From: Pontibacter sp. G13
GTDB taxonomy: Bacteria; Bacteroidota; Bacteroidia; J057
Assembly: GCF_031851795.1 (NCBI RefSeq)
Contig: NZ_CP134696.1
Span: forward strand, 6,386,001 to 6,450,000
Reading direction: 5' to 3'
DNA length: 64,000 nucleotides
The notes under the pieces were generated by a model. The model saw nothing but the letters and a program-made list of their open reading frames with translations, was not told where the DNA came from and ran no database searches. Position 1 is the first letter of the stretch. Each line of letters begins with the position of its first letter. Below are positions 16,344 to 25,480 of this stretch, one piece after another. Both the position numbers and the translations under genes were made by a program.

Positions 16344-17249
16344 ATGATACAAACACCGGTTTCCTTGGATCACATCGTCAAGGAGTTCCAAGATCTACAG
16401 GACGATATTTGTGCGGGAATTGAAGCCCTCGACGGCAAAGCCCGCTTTGAACAAGATACTTGGGTTCGTGAAGGCGGCGGCGGTGGCCGGTCTCGGGTGA
16501 TCCGCAATGGCAGCGTCTTCGAAAAGGGCGGTGTCAATTTCTCCCACGTTTTCGGCCAGCTTCCAGATGTGATTACCCAGAAGTTGGGATTGCCCAAAGG
16601 GGTCGATTTTGATGCTACGGGCGTTTCCATCGTCATTCACCCAGAGAGCCCCAAACAGCCGATCATTCACATGAATGTCCGCTACTTCCAGACAGGAGAT
16701 GGTACCCACTGGTTTGGGGGCGGCATTGACCTGACACCTATCTACGTCGTGCCCGAAGACGCCAAATTCTTCCACCAATCCCTCAAAGATACCTGCGACA
16801 AATTCTCCCCTACCTACTATCCGGAGTTCAAAGAGTGGTGCGACAAGTATTTCTTCATCAAGCACCGCAATGAAACTCGCGGAATCGGTGGGATCTTCTT
16901 TGATCATCTGAAGGCCGATACCGAAGAAAAGAAGGCCGATCACTTCGATTTCGTCATGGCTGTGGGACGCACCTTTGTACCTGCCTACGCCGAAATCATC
17001 AATCGCCACAAAGGAGAGGAAGTCACCGAGACCAACAAGCAGTTCCACCTGCTCCGTCGTTCTCGCTATGTGGAATTCAACTTGGTGTATGACAAAGGCA
17101 CCAAGTTCGGACTGGATACCAACGGTCGCACCGAATCTATCCTCATGTCCATGCCCCCATTGGCAGGCTGGGAGTACAACTGGGAAGCTCCTGCTGGCAG
17201 CGAGGAAGCGCAGACCATCGCGATGCTCAAGCCACAAGATTGGGTCTAG
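16344..17249 (+). CDS. hemF: Oxygen-dependent coproporphyrinogen III oxidase
   Basis: A 301-residue protein with the HemF signatures HMNVRYF, WFGGGIDLTPIYV, RGIGGIFFDHL and RRSRYVEFNLVYDKGTKFGL, ending in PPLAGWEYNWEAPAGS. It oxidatively decarboxylates coproporphyrinogen III to protoporphyrinogen IX with O2, so the organism makes haem aerobically. The upstream region contains a -7-like TATATTTG (16277-16284), but no well-spaced -33 box was found. A single gene ending at a strong terminator. Confidence 0.96.
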   Translation: MIQTPVSLDHIVKEFQDLQDDICAGIEALDGKARFEQDTWVREGGGGGRSRVIRNGSVFEKGGVNFSHVFGQLPDVITQKLGLPKGVDFDATGVSIVIHPESPKQPIIHMNVRYFQTGDGTHWFGGGIDLTPIYVVPEDAKFFHQSLKDTCDKFSPTYYPEFKEWCDKYFFIKHRNETRGIGGIFFDHLKADTEEKKADHFDFVMAVGRTFVPAYAEIINRHKGEEVTETNKQFHLLRRSRYVEFNLVYDKGTKFGLDTNGRTESILMSMPPLAGWEYNWEAPAGSEEAQTIAMLKPQDWV

Positions 17250-17276
17250 ATAGCTAGATTTTGTCGGTAACCATAT

Positions 17277-17317
17277 ATCGGGACAGCCCTTCATGTTGGG
17301 GTGTCCCGAATTTTTTG
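17277..17317 (+). terminator. Terminator of hemF
   Basis: TCGGGACA/TGTCCCGA stem, extended by GCCC/GGGG, followed by ATTTTTTG. Confidence 0.85.
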
Positions 17318-17324
17318 TGGGGAG

Positions 17325-17540
17325 AATTTGGGCGTGCCCGGCGGATTGGATAGGGGAGATGTCGCTTGGCAAGGTGAGCCGCCGGTCGCTGTCTTCCGGA
17401 CTCCGCTGCGCTTCGGTCGGTGGAAGACTCGCGCACGTCTGGCAGGGAGAGAACTTCGACTTGAATGGGTGCCTTGGCCCTGTAGGACTTTTTCACCGAC
17501 TACTCCTACAGGTAGCTCACGCCACACCTGCCAGCCGCAC
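17325..17540 (-). repeat. Family A structured element, copy A3 (subtype c)
   Basis: Minus-strand element: leader GTGCGGCTGGCAGGTGT, closing stem GGCGTG/CACGCC, second stem CCGGCGG/CCGCCGG (17338-17344 and 17379-17385) with a 34-nt loop. The centre is subtype c, with a GTCGGTG/CACCGAC stem enclosing variable DNA, and it also holds CCTGTAGGA/TCCTACAGG. It begins 17 nt after the stop of the membrane-protein gene and points the same way. Confidence 0.85.
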
Positions 17541-17557
17541 ATGGAGCGGAGATTCCC

Positions 17558-18217
17558 TTACTTCTTCAAGATTGGATCTCGGCCATTGCAATACCGGACC
17601 CCAAGCAAAACCATACCGCAGCAAAAGGTCCAGAATGGCAAAATTACGCCGCTTTTGATCGCATGGATCATATCGGCACCACCCCGATGGTCAATTGCCG
17701 TCAAAATTTGCATGGCAAAAACGAAGCTCAGGACCATCCCGAATGCCGCCGTAAAGGCGATTCGAATATGAATTTTATATCCAAATGCCCGGAGAATCAA
17801 TGCCTGACCGAGTGGTAGTAGCGCAATGCCGGTAGCTCCCGTATTCAGCCAGAGCGAATAGAGTCGATCCCATGGCGAATCCGGAAACCAAAACCTAGCA
17901 AACTTGCTGTGCCAGTAATGTTGTCCCGAGACAAACCAGATGTACATGTAGGCGGCATAGACGATGGCCGCGATCTGGAGCAAGATCCTCCGCTTGGGGG
18001 TGACAGGAAGCAGAATATGCGCCCAGACCATGTACATCCCAGTGGTGGCGACCAGCGACCAGTGGAAATATCCGAGCCAATTCAGTCCTGCCCATCCGTG
18101 ATATTCCAATTCCACGCGCCACATGATGCCACTGAGGAGGGCAATGATCCCCAGCCAAATGGTGGGTTTCCTGAGATAGTGGGGAAGGAACCCCAGAAAG
18201 GTCACTTTCTCATTCAT
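17558..18217 (-). CDS. Multi-pass membrane protein of unknown function
   Basis: A 219-residue protein with about six transmembrane helices (WLGIIALLSGIMW, YFHWSLVATTGMYMVWAHIL, ILLQIAAIVYAAYMYIWFV, and three more). Conserved-looking polar features include His residues in the second and third helices (FHWS, VWAHI, GQHYWHS), which could bind haem or metal, but this is speculation. I do not recognise the family. Its ATG overlaps the end of the HEAT-like gene by 8 nt, so the two are co-translated. Confidence 0.65.
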   Translation of the reverse strand: MNEKVTFLGFLPHYLRKPTIWLGIIALLSGIMWRVELEYHGWAGLNWLGYFHWSLVATTGMYMVWAHILLPVTPKRRILLQIAAIVYAAYMYIWFVSGQHYWHSKFARFWFPDSPWDRLYSLWLNTGATGIALLPLGQALILRAFGYKIHIRIAFTAAFGMVLSFVFAMQILTAIDHRGGADMIHAIKSGVILPFWTFCCGMVLLGVRYCNGRDPILKK

Positions 18218-18791
18218 GGTCTTGGAGGTTGAGTTTGGCCAATTTGGCGAGATGCTTGTTCACCCGATAATCGAAAGCCGCTGTTTGGGTGCCCAATTGT
18301 TCCCGCATCACAAGTTCTACTTCCGGGGCAAGCTCGGGATATTGACCCAAAAACTTCATCAATGCCTCGCACGCATAGTGCTTGGTCCCGATGGGCATTT
18401 TGGGATCTCCCAGCCACCTGATCAACAGATCGTAGGCCTCTCCGTCTCGATCCTCCGGGATTCCGGTTTGCCACAGGATTCGGGCGACGCTTCGGTGGAA
18501 GTTGGCGACAGGGATCTCAGACCATTCGTCCAGCAGGAAGGAGAGGAGCGGGGCAAGGAGCTCAGGCCTCAGTTCGCAAAGATCACCAAGCATCCATGCA
18601 AATTGGGTTCTGACATCCTTTTCGGGGTGGAACAGCAAGTCTGTCAAGTCTTCCAATGAAATATCCTCCTCGACGATCCGTTTAGCCCAAAGTTTTCGCG
18701 TTTCGGCAAATCGATTTTCCAGAAATGCGGCAGCAATCTGAGATTTCCAGTCAGGTGAGGGGTCGGATGTAGGAATTTGAGGAGAATCCAT
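18210..18791 (-). CDS. HEAT-repeat-like helical protein
   Basis: A 193-residue, all-helical soluble protein. Repeated pairs of helices (LTDLLFHPEKDVRTQFAWMLGDLCELRPELLAPLLSFLLDEW, RSVARILWQTGIPEDRDGEAYDLLIRWL, GTKHYACEALMKFLGQYPELAPEVELVM) match alpha-solenoid HEAT/ARM units of about 35-40 residues, a fold used for protein-protein contacts. No signal peptide. First gene of a two-gene operon with the downstream membrane protein. Exact role unknown. Confidence 0.65.
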   Translation of the reverse strand: MDSPQIPTSDPSPDWKSQIAAAFLENRFAETRKLWAKRIVEEDISLEDLTDLLFHPEKDVRTQFAWMLGDLCELRPELLAPLLSFLLDEWSEIPVANFHRSVARILWQTGIPEDRDGEAYDLLIRWLGDPKMPIGTKHYACEALMKFLGQYPELAPEVELVMREQLGTQTAAFDYRVNKHLAKLAKLNLQDHE

Positions 18792-19280
18792 GATGTAAGA
18801 CTGTAGGGAATTTAGTCACGATTTGTCAAAAGATAGAGACAAATGTAGGCAGCAGTTTTCATTTTTGGGGGGGATTTATTTGACCGATTTTCAACACAAA
18901 TTGCACCTTTGAGATCAGACTGTTTTTCTGTGAATCAACCCTCCTTTGGGAGGGAGCACAGTCCCTCGTATATTCGTAAAATGCGGATAGGGAATGCTAT
19001 GCATACTTTCAGGCAAACACTTGTCCTTGTGGAAATATGGCCGACTCGTCGGATATTTCCAAGCCTTCAACTTGTTTTTCGGAATCCGAAATACCAGAAA
19101 AAGGGATTGAATCCGATTCGAAAGAAACCGTTAGGTGCGGTCCTTGCGTAATGGGCAAAGATCTCTTGCTAAATATAGTCTGATTATTCAAATTCATTGA
19201 AAAGGGGGTTGCTCTCCCTACCGTCCATAGACCTTTGGTGGATCTACTTCAAGACTTTGTTCTGAACCTAAAATTGCTAC
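18792..19280. other. Long 5' intergenic region with hairpins before the T9SS gene
   Basis: 489 bp with no convincing gene. A possible + strand promoter is TTTG (18879-18882), 21 nt, CACCTTTG (18904-18911). Downstream come a CCCTCC/GGGAGG hairpin near 18940-18956 and a strong hairpin at 19031-19060, made of GGAAATAT/ATATTTCC plus CCGAC/GTCGG with a GG bulge. If the promoter is real, the T9SS gene has a structured leader of more than 350 nt. Confidence 0.45.
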
Positions 19281-22200
19281 ATGAAACAGCTTATACTCTT
19301 GGTCCTGGCCTTATTGGCATGGGGTATTTTGAGGGGGCAGGTATTTCTAGATGAAGATTTTGACCAAGGGATTCCCAGCAATTGGGGAATCAGTAATGGA
19401 GGCACTTCGACCGACACCTGGATGGAAACGACAGGTGGAGTCGCAGGCCAGTATCTGGATGGAACTGAATTCTTGGTGGCCAACTCCGAGCTGGCAGGCT
19501 CTGGTGGGGTCGTGCTTTTTGAAATCATCCAGTCCCCCGTCATCGCGCTCACAGGAGGTGTAAGTTTGGAGCTCGAATTTGACCAGTATTTTCGGTCTGC
19601 TGGCGGCGGCGAATATGGCCTCGTTCAAGTTTGGAATGGCTTCCAATGGGTGACTCTCTACACGGTTTCTTCTACGACTGGTAGTTGGAATGCACCCAAC
19701 AAGCAGACCATCAACATATCCAGCTACGTCAATAGCCAATTCCGTGTCAGGTTCACCTACTACGATGTAGGTACTTGGGGCTGGTACTGGGCCATCGACA
19801 ATGTGAAGATTTCGAACCCGCAGCCAGATGTCGCGCTTACGGCTTTGGTGACTCCTTCTGAGAATGGTCGAGTCGGAACTAGCCGAGAACTGACTTCCAA
19901 TGAGTTCCTCAATTTTCAGATTGAAAATTTGGGGGTGGATATCCCCGGTGCAAATCTTTGGGTCAATGTCAATGGCAATCAATTGGGCCCTTATTCTACT
20001 CCCGCCTTGAACAGTGGCGATTTGGATACCTTCACGATCCCTGCCTTGATAGATCTTTCCGCAGTTCAGGCTCATGAGATTGAAGCCTATGTATCCTATC
20101 CGGGAGATGCGGACCTTTCCAATGATACCCTATTCGCAGTGATACATCAATGGCCCAATGCGCCGATAAATTTGCCGTGGGTAGAGGATTTCGAGGGATT
20201 GGCGGATACGTTGATCGAGGGGCATTCTGTCATCGGCTTTCCGGGACTTCCTGCATTGGATTTTCATACCGATCAGGCGGATGGACGGCTTCGGACACAA
20301 GCTGGGATTGGGTTTGCCCAATCTGGAACGAAGGCACTCACCCTCGATCAGTCAGCCAATGGGGGTGCGGATGGGTTCAATGAGGCAATCCTTACCTACA
20401 ATCTGTCCTATCTGGATGTGACCATTCACCCAGTCCTATTGGGTTGTGGGGTGATCAGTCACGGAGAAGAGCCAGACTTGGACGACCGGATTTGGATTCG
20501 GGGAAATGATCAAGATGCTTGGATCGAGATGGTGGATTGGCAATCTTTCGCCATCAACGATGGCGTCTACTACGATATCCAAGGGCTGCGGGTAACCGAT
20601 AGTCTCGTGGCCTACGGGCAGGATTTCAGTTCTTCTTTCCAGATTCGAATCGGTCAATCCGACAATTTCCCCGCCAATAATCTCACCGCTAACGATGGCG
20701 CTTCCTTCGATAACGTATCATTGAAAATCGAACAAGCATTCGATGCCGAGCTGTCTGAAATTCTTCAGCCACTATCGGGAATCTGCGGAGACTCCACGGG
20801 AATGGTGGAAGTAGTGCTTCGAAATGAAGGCATTCTTCCGTTGACCCAAGCAACAGTATACGTGGATTGGAGCCTCTCAGGTGGTGGATCTGGGACAGAC
20901 TCTGTGATTGTATCCCAGGTGGTGGCACCTGGCGAGGAAGATACCTTGGTCATGGGGCCCATCAATCACTACGCAGGAGGCACATTGGACTTGCATGCCT
21001 ATGTGGAGTTTTCGGGAGATACCACTGTGTTTAATGACGAGCTATTTGAAACGGTTGAGGTGGTCGGCAGGCCTGTGGTGCTCGCGGAAGATCAAGTCGT
21101 CTGCCAAGGCGAGGATATTTGGCTAGCTGTAGACAATCCAGAAGCAGACGTAGTTTATCGATGGTATGATGATCCCTTGGCAGGGAATGCGATCGCCGAG
21201 GCGGATAGTTTCATGATCCAGTCCTTGGGCCTTGATGCAATCTTTTTTGTGGAAGCCAGCCGCCAATTGAATGGATCGATTGGCCCTGTAGATCAGCAAC
21301 AAGGAGTGGGGAGTTCCTACTCGACCTATTCGGATGGGATCACGTTCGATGTATTCGATCCATTGACCCTCGATAGCTTGACGATTTATCCTTTTGGGAC
21401 CGGATCTGTTTTTGTGAGGTTGATCGATGCCTTTGGGGTGGTTCAGAACCAGATTAGCACCATCGTTATCGGAGGAAATGGGGGGCCGGTTCAGATTCCC
21501 ATCAACTTTAGCATAAACCCCGGAAATGGGTATCGACTCGATGCAGGAGGAACCAACTTGACGGGACTCTTTCGGAATTCTTCAGGAGCCAACTACCCAT
21601 ATTTGATTTCAGGAGGGCCGATGGAGATTACAGGTGCAATCAACCAGCTTTCGGATAGTTACTATTTCTTTTACGATCTAAAGGTTTCCTACCAATCTTG
21701 CCCATCAGATCGGCAGCCGGTACAGGCGCTTACGGCCTTTCCAGCCTTGTCCCAATTTACCTATGAAGCATCTGGACTCACCGTCGGGTTTGAGGACTCT
21801 TCGATTGGGAATTTCCTGAGTTACGTGTGGGATTTCGGCGATGGATCTACCAGCAATTCGAAAAAGCCTACCCATACCTTCCCCAATGATGGGGTATATT
21901 CAGTTTCTCAGATTGTGGCAAATCCTTGCGGAGGAGACACCACCACGGTTCAAATTTCGGTTTGTGCGGAACTGGAACCCGAAATAGGGATTGTTACCAA
22001 TGGACTTCATGCGGTCTTTTCAGATCAATCAGCAGGTACTGCCACGGGATGGGTCTGGGACTTTGGCGATGGTGGTTCATCGGTCATTCAGAATCCAATT
22101 CATTTCTATGATGAAGATGGGGTCTATGAAGTCAAAATGATTGTCAGCAATGCCTGCGGGGATTTTGATACGACGGTCTACGAGTTGGCAATCTGTACCC

Positions 22201-22709
22201 AAATGGAAGCCCAATTTGCGGTAGACCCAAGCGGTTTGACGCAAACGTTCACGGACCAGACTTCTGGGGAGCCGCTAGAATGGCTTTGGCAATTCGGGGA
22301 TGGGAATCAGAGCATCATTCAGGCGCCCACCTACACCTATTCGCAGAGTGGATGGTATGAAGTCTGCCTGACGGTAGACAATCTCTGTGAGGAGCTGGAT
22401 ACCCATTGTGATTCAATCGCCGTGGGATTCGTATCGGTCGATTCAAGATTGAATGATCGGGTCCGTATTTGGCCAAATCCAGCATCGGATCACATCAATG
22501 TCTCCCTAGACCTTCCTTTGAGAGAGTCCTACGATGTCCAAGTTCGCGATTTGACGGGGAGGATGTTATTCAGCCAATCCTTCACACCTCATTCGAGCTC
22601 GATTGCGCTTGCAATTCAAGTAGCAAGCTGGCCTTCGGGGGTGTATCTTCTGAGGATTTCGACTGCATCAGGAATGGATGCCTCAGTACCTTTTCAGATA
22701 ATGAATTGA
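19281..22709 (+). CDS. Large secreted T9SS type A protein with PKD domains
   Basis: A 1142-residue protein with a signal peptide (about 1-20). The N-terminus (25-180) is a jelly-roll of the choice-of-anchor J/MAM-like kind (DEDFDQGIPSNWGISNGG through YYWAIDNVKI-like text), then CARDB-like beta domains (about 185-290 and 480-600) and an Ig-like segment (VVCQGEDIWLAVDNPEADVVYRW). Three PKD domains follow at about 820-900, 896-975 and 973-1050, each with the (W/Q)DFGDG or QFGDG signature. The final 85 residues are the type A sorting domain (VRIWPNPASDHINVSL, GRMLFSQSF, WPSGVYLLRI). Exported by the Sec and type IX pathways to the cell surface, probably as an adhesin or structural protein; no enzyme domain was seen. 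A single gene. Confidence 0.88.
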   Translation: MKQLILLVLALLAWGILRGQVFLDEDFDQGIPSNWGISNGGTSTDTWMETTGGVAGQYLDGTEFLVANSELAGSGGVVLFEIIQSPVIALTGGVSLELEFDQYFRSAGGGEYGLVQVWNGFQWVTLYTVSSTTGSWNAPNKQTINISSYVNSQFRVRFTYYDVGTWGWYWAIDNVKISNPQPDVALTALVTPSENGRVGTSRELTSNEFLNFQIENLGVDIPGANLWVNVNGNQLGPYSTPALNSGDLDTFTIPALIDLSAVQAHEIEAYVSYPGDADLSNDTLFAVIHQWPNAPINLPWVEDFEGLADTLIEGHSVIGFPGLPALDFHTDQADGRLRTQAGIGFAQSGTKALTLDQSANGGADGFNEAILTYNLSYLDVTIHPVLLGCGVISHGEEPDLDDRIWIRGNDQDAWIEMVDWQSFAINDGVYYDIQGLRVTDSLVAYGQDFSSSFQIRIGQSDNFPANNLTANDGASFDNVSLKIEQAFDAELSEILQPLSGICGDSTGMVEVVLRNEGILPLTQATVYVDWSLSGGGSGTDSVIVSQVVAPGEEDTLVMGPINHYAGGTLDLHAYVEFSGDTTVFNDELFETVEVVGRPVVLAEDQVVCQGEDIWLAVDNPEADVVYRWYDDPLAGNAIAEADSFMIQSLGLDAIFFVEASRQLNGSIGPVDQQQGVGSSYSTYSDGITFDVFDPLTLDSLTIYPFGTGSVFVRLIDAFGVVQNQISTIVIGGNGGPVQIPINFSINPGNGYRLDAGGTNLTGLFRNSSGANYPYLISGGPMEITGAINQLSDSYYFFYDLKVSYQSCPSDRQPVQALTAFPALSQFTYEASGLTVGFEDSSIGNFLSYVWDFGDGSTSNSKKPTHTFPNDGVYSVSQIVANPCGGDTTTVQISVCAELEPEIGIVTNGLHAVFSDQSAGTATGWVWDFGDGGSSVIQNPIHFYDEDGVYEVKMIVSNACGDFDTTVYELAICTQMEAQFAVDPSGLTQTFTDQTSGEPLEWLWQFGDGNQSIIQAPTYTYSQSGWYEVCLTVDNLCEELDTHCDSIAVGFVSVDSRLNDRVRIWPNPASDHINVSLDLPLRESYDVQVRDLTGRMLFSQSFTPHSSSIALAIQVASWPSGVYLLRISTASGMDASVPFQIMN

Positions 22710-22722
22710 CCGAGGAGTCCAG

Positions 22723-22770
22723 CAACAGAAACGGCCACCTTGCTCTAGGTGGCCGTTTCTGTTGTTATTG
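22723..22770 (+). terminator. Terminator of the 1142-aa T9SS gene
   Basis: A perfect 17-bp stem (22723-22739 with 22748-22764) and 8-nt loop, followed by TTATTGTTTG. Could also act on the convergent gene. Confidence 0.85.
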
Positions 22771-22788
22771 TTTGAGATAAGGCTGGGA

Positions 22789-23646
22789 CTATCCACGAAA
22801 TTGCTCAGAAATCAGGTCGTAGGCATTCTGAGGTTCAACGGTGGTCCTGATCATCAACCACCAATCGGGTACCTCTCCCTGAGATAGAAAAGGGAGCTCA
22901 ATGCTTTTTCCTTGCTGGGGAATTCGTACTTGGAGGATTTTCTCATCGGGTTTCCAGCCTAGCCAAAGACAATTTTGTGCGCAGGCGCATCTCGCTTGAA
23001 GTCTACGGATGCGCTCAGAAGTCTCTACATGTGCTTGATGCACCTGAAACCGAAAGAGGCCACTGACACGCGTCCTGAAGCAATTGAGCAGATCTTCCCC
23101 AATCTTATCGGGAAGTGGGCCATACTCCACCCAGAATATCTGTTGCTGCCATTTGGGAAGTGTAGGCTCAGTTCTCAGGCTCATTTTTTTTCTGTAACCC
23201 AAAGGAGCGTAGGCAATGCGTTCTTCTGGCGGGTGATCCAGAAGCTCGGCAAGTAGGTGCCGATGAAATTCGTCCAGTTTCTCCACGCGTACCGGATTGG
23301 GGTAATGGTTCCACCAGACCTTGAGCATTGTAAAGGTTGCCCAGTCCGGATTGGCTTGAAGTGCACCTTTCCAGAATTGGATGGCCGATGCGAGTGGTTG
23401 CTGAAACAGATATTGCCAGATGGCCGAGAAGCTCTCTATACGAGATGATTCGGGGATGGAATGAAGCTGCCCCATCGCCAATGAGCTGATGGAACCCCTG
23501 CTGTGATCACCCAGTTGCGGGAGTCTGAACAGAAGCCCCAACAAGGTAGGATCAAAATCGGAAAGGGATTGGATATCTCCCTTGGTCAAATGTGCGGGAG
23601 CAGTCGCCGCTTTCGAGAATACTTGTCGAATCGTAGTGGGAATCAT
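22789..23646 (-). CDS. Hypothetical protein, 285 aa
   Basis: A soluble-looking protein without signal or membrane segments. It is rich in Trp and Pro (WWNHYPNPVR, PKWQQQIFWVEYGPLPDKIGEDLLNCF, VPDWWLMIRTTVEP) and has a compact Cys group (RRLQARCACAQNCLWLG). The first 120 residues are helical and the rest mixed. I do not recognise the family. It lies 190 bp downstream of the HerA-like ATPase gene on the same strand. Confidence 0.6.
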   Translation of the reverse strand: MIPTTIRQVFSKAATAPAHLTKGDIQSLSDFDPTLLGLLFRLPQLGDHSRGSISSLAMGQLHSIPESSRIESFSAIWQYLFQQPLASAIQFWKGALQANPDWATFTMLKVWWNHYPNPVRVEKLDEFHRHLLAELLDHPPEERIAYAPLGYRKKMSLRTEPTLPKWQQQIFWVEYGPLPDKIGEDLLNCFRTRVSGLFRFQVHQAHVETSERIRRLQARCACAQNCLWLGWKPDEKILQVRIPQQGKSIELPFLSQGEVPDWWLMIRTTVEPQNAYDLISEQFRG

Positions 23647-23836
23647 AGGCTATTAAGTCCTTCCGCGGTCAATAATGTGCTGAAAACAAATAGATAGCGA
23701 GCGGGAGAGACACGGGTCAAACAACGATCTGTTACGCGGAAATATTAGTTCCTGTTGTGGATTGTTTCTTTGTAAAACCATTTCATGTAAGGAAATCCTT
23801 CAATTTGGACGAATTGTCTAACGGGTTTAGGATTTG

Positions 23837-25396
23837 TCAATATCTTCTCCTGCGGGATTTCTTGATTCCCAATATCCCCATGAGACCCCGAGTTACCTCC
23901 CGGACTACCTCTTTTCCCATTTGTTTGACCATAGGATTGTCAGTCACCGATTCCCACATGGAAGGCTCGTTGGCATCGGCTCTTTGGCTAGCTCGTTTTG
24001 CGCGTTCAATATCTTCCTGCATTTGGACCTTGTGGGCTTCTTGGGTGGCGCTTTCCAGTTTTTGAGTGAGGATCTCAAATGCGCTTTCTCGATCGATCAA
24101 GGTCTCGTATTTGGCTGCCAATCGAGATTCTCGGAGGACAGATTGGACTTCCGCCGGACTGATGACCCCCATTCTGGATTCTGGAGCCCTCAGCATGACT
24201 TCCACCAATTCCGTGGGACGGCCCTTTGGGTCAAGGCAGGTCATGAGGGCAGTGCCGACCCCCAATTCTGTCAAAAGCGTTTCGGGTTGATAATACTCGG
24301 AAGGCGGGAAGTTCTGGGAGGTAAGCCTGATGTCCTTGCGATCTTTGGCGGAAAATGCCCGGAGTGCATGCTGAATCTTGAATCCCAATTGCCCAAGAAT
24401 GGCTGCTGGAAGATCTGCAGGATGTTGGGTGCAAAATACCAACCCGACCCCTTTCGATCGGATGAGCCGTACCATGATTTCCAATTGATCTAAAAGCGCC
24501 TTGGAGGCCTGATCAAACAGGAGATGGGCTTCATCAAAGCATAGCATCAGCTTGGGCCGCTCAGGGTCTCCAACTTCTGGGAAAGTATGATAGATCTCTG
24601 CCAACAGCGAAATCATGAAGGTGGAAAACACCTGAGGTTTGTCCTGCATGTCCATCAGCCGAATCACAGAGATTAAGCCATAACCGGATCGGGTACGATT
24701 CATCAAGTCTGCCACCTCGAAAGAGGGCTCCCCAAAAAGGTTCGAACCTCCTTGCTGTTCAATCACCATCAATTTCCTGAGAATCGCACCAACAGAGGCC
24801 GTTGAAATTCTGCCATAGGTTTGTTGAACGGCCTCTTTGCCTTCCTCGGTCACGTAAATTAGGGCTTTTCGTAGATCCTTGAGATCTATGAGCGGCCATT
24901 GATGATCGTCGCAATATTTGAAGACGACCGTCAAAACACCTGATTGGGTATCGGTCAGGTCAAGAAGTTTGGAGAGGAGGACCGGGCCGAATTCTGTCAT
25001 GGTCGATCGAACGGGAAGGCCTTGTTGCCCTGAGAGGGAATACAGCTCTGATTCATACCCTTTGACGGAAAAGGGCAGCCCGACAGATTGTTGCCTTTCA
25101 TCAATCTTGGGGTGCGGGGAGCCGGCTTTGGCGATTCCGCTGAGGTCTCCCTTGATGTCCATGAGTAGCACAGGAATGTTGGCCTGAGCACATTGCTCAG
25201 CGAGGACTTGGAGGGTTTTGGTCTTGCCGGTTCCGGTGGCTCCGGATATGAGACCATGACGATTGAGGGTCGAGAGGGGAATGCCGATCGGGAGTTTGGG
25301 ATCTACTACTTCATTGAGTTTTGCCGCTCCCATCAGGATAGAGGGAGCTGAGAAAGAATACGATTGAGCGACTGCTGCTTGCCAGTTTGGATTCAT
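23837..25396 (-). CDS. HerA-like (DUF853) ATPase
   Basis: A 519-residue protein with Walker A GATGTGKT (residues 52-59), Walker B-type MLCFDEAHLLF, and a sensor FCTQHPADLPAAILGQLGFKIQHALRAF. The LNRHGLISGATGTGKT start and the DRKDIRLTSQNFPPSEYY block match the DUF853/HerA-like helicase group (YjgR type). A C-terminal helical tail (VQMQEDIERAKRASQRADANEPS, then KKSRRRRY) is basic. These are hexameric ATPases of the HerA-FtsK clade with uncertain cellular role. No NurA nuclease gene is adjacent. Confidence 0.88.
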   Translation of the reverse strand: MNPNWQAAVAQSYSFSAPSILMGAAKLNEVVDPKLPIGIPLSTLNRHGLISGATGTGKTKTLQVLAEQCAQANIPVLLMDIKGDLSGIAKAGSPHPKIDERQQSVGLPFSVKGYESELYSLSGQQGLPVRSTMTEFGPVLLSKLLDLTDTQSGVLTVVFKYCDDHQWPLIDLKDLRKALIYVTEEGKEAVQQTYGRISTASVGAILRKLMVIEQQGGSNLFGEPSFEVADLMNRTRSGYGLISVIRLMDMQDKPQVFSTFMISLLAEIYHTFPEVGDPERPKLMLCFDEAHLLFDQASKALLDQLEIMVRLIRSKGVGLVFCTQHPADLPAAILGQLGFKIQHALRAFSAKDRKDIRLTSQNFPPSEYYQPETLLTELGVGTALMTCLDPKGRPTELVEVMLRAPESRMGVISPAEVQSVLRESRLAAKYETLIDRESAFEILTQKLESATQEAHKVQMQEDIERAKRASQRADANEPSMWESVTDNPMVKQMGKEVVREVTRGLMGILGIKKSRRRRY

Positions 25397-25480
25397 AGGA
25401 ATTTTTTGGATTCCTTAAATTTGCGCGATCTAACTGGATGATTGCCAGAGATTCTGATTATAAACCCAACATACTGCATT

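Noticed and set aside
16395-17372. 325-codon minus-strand frame
   Set aside because: Shadow of hemF, whose signature motifs are unambiguous on the other strand.
18909-19151. 80-codon frame before the large T9SS gene
   Set aside because: Basic and random-looking composition, and it crosses a strong hairpin; better seen as leader DNA.
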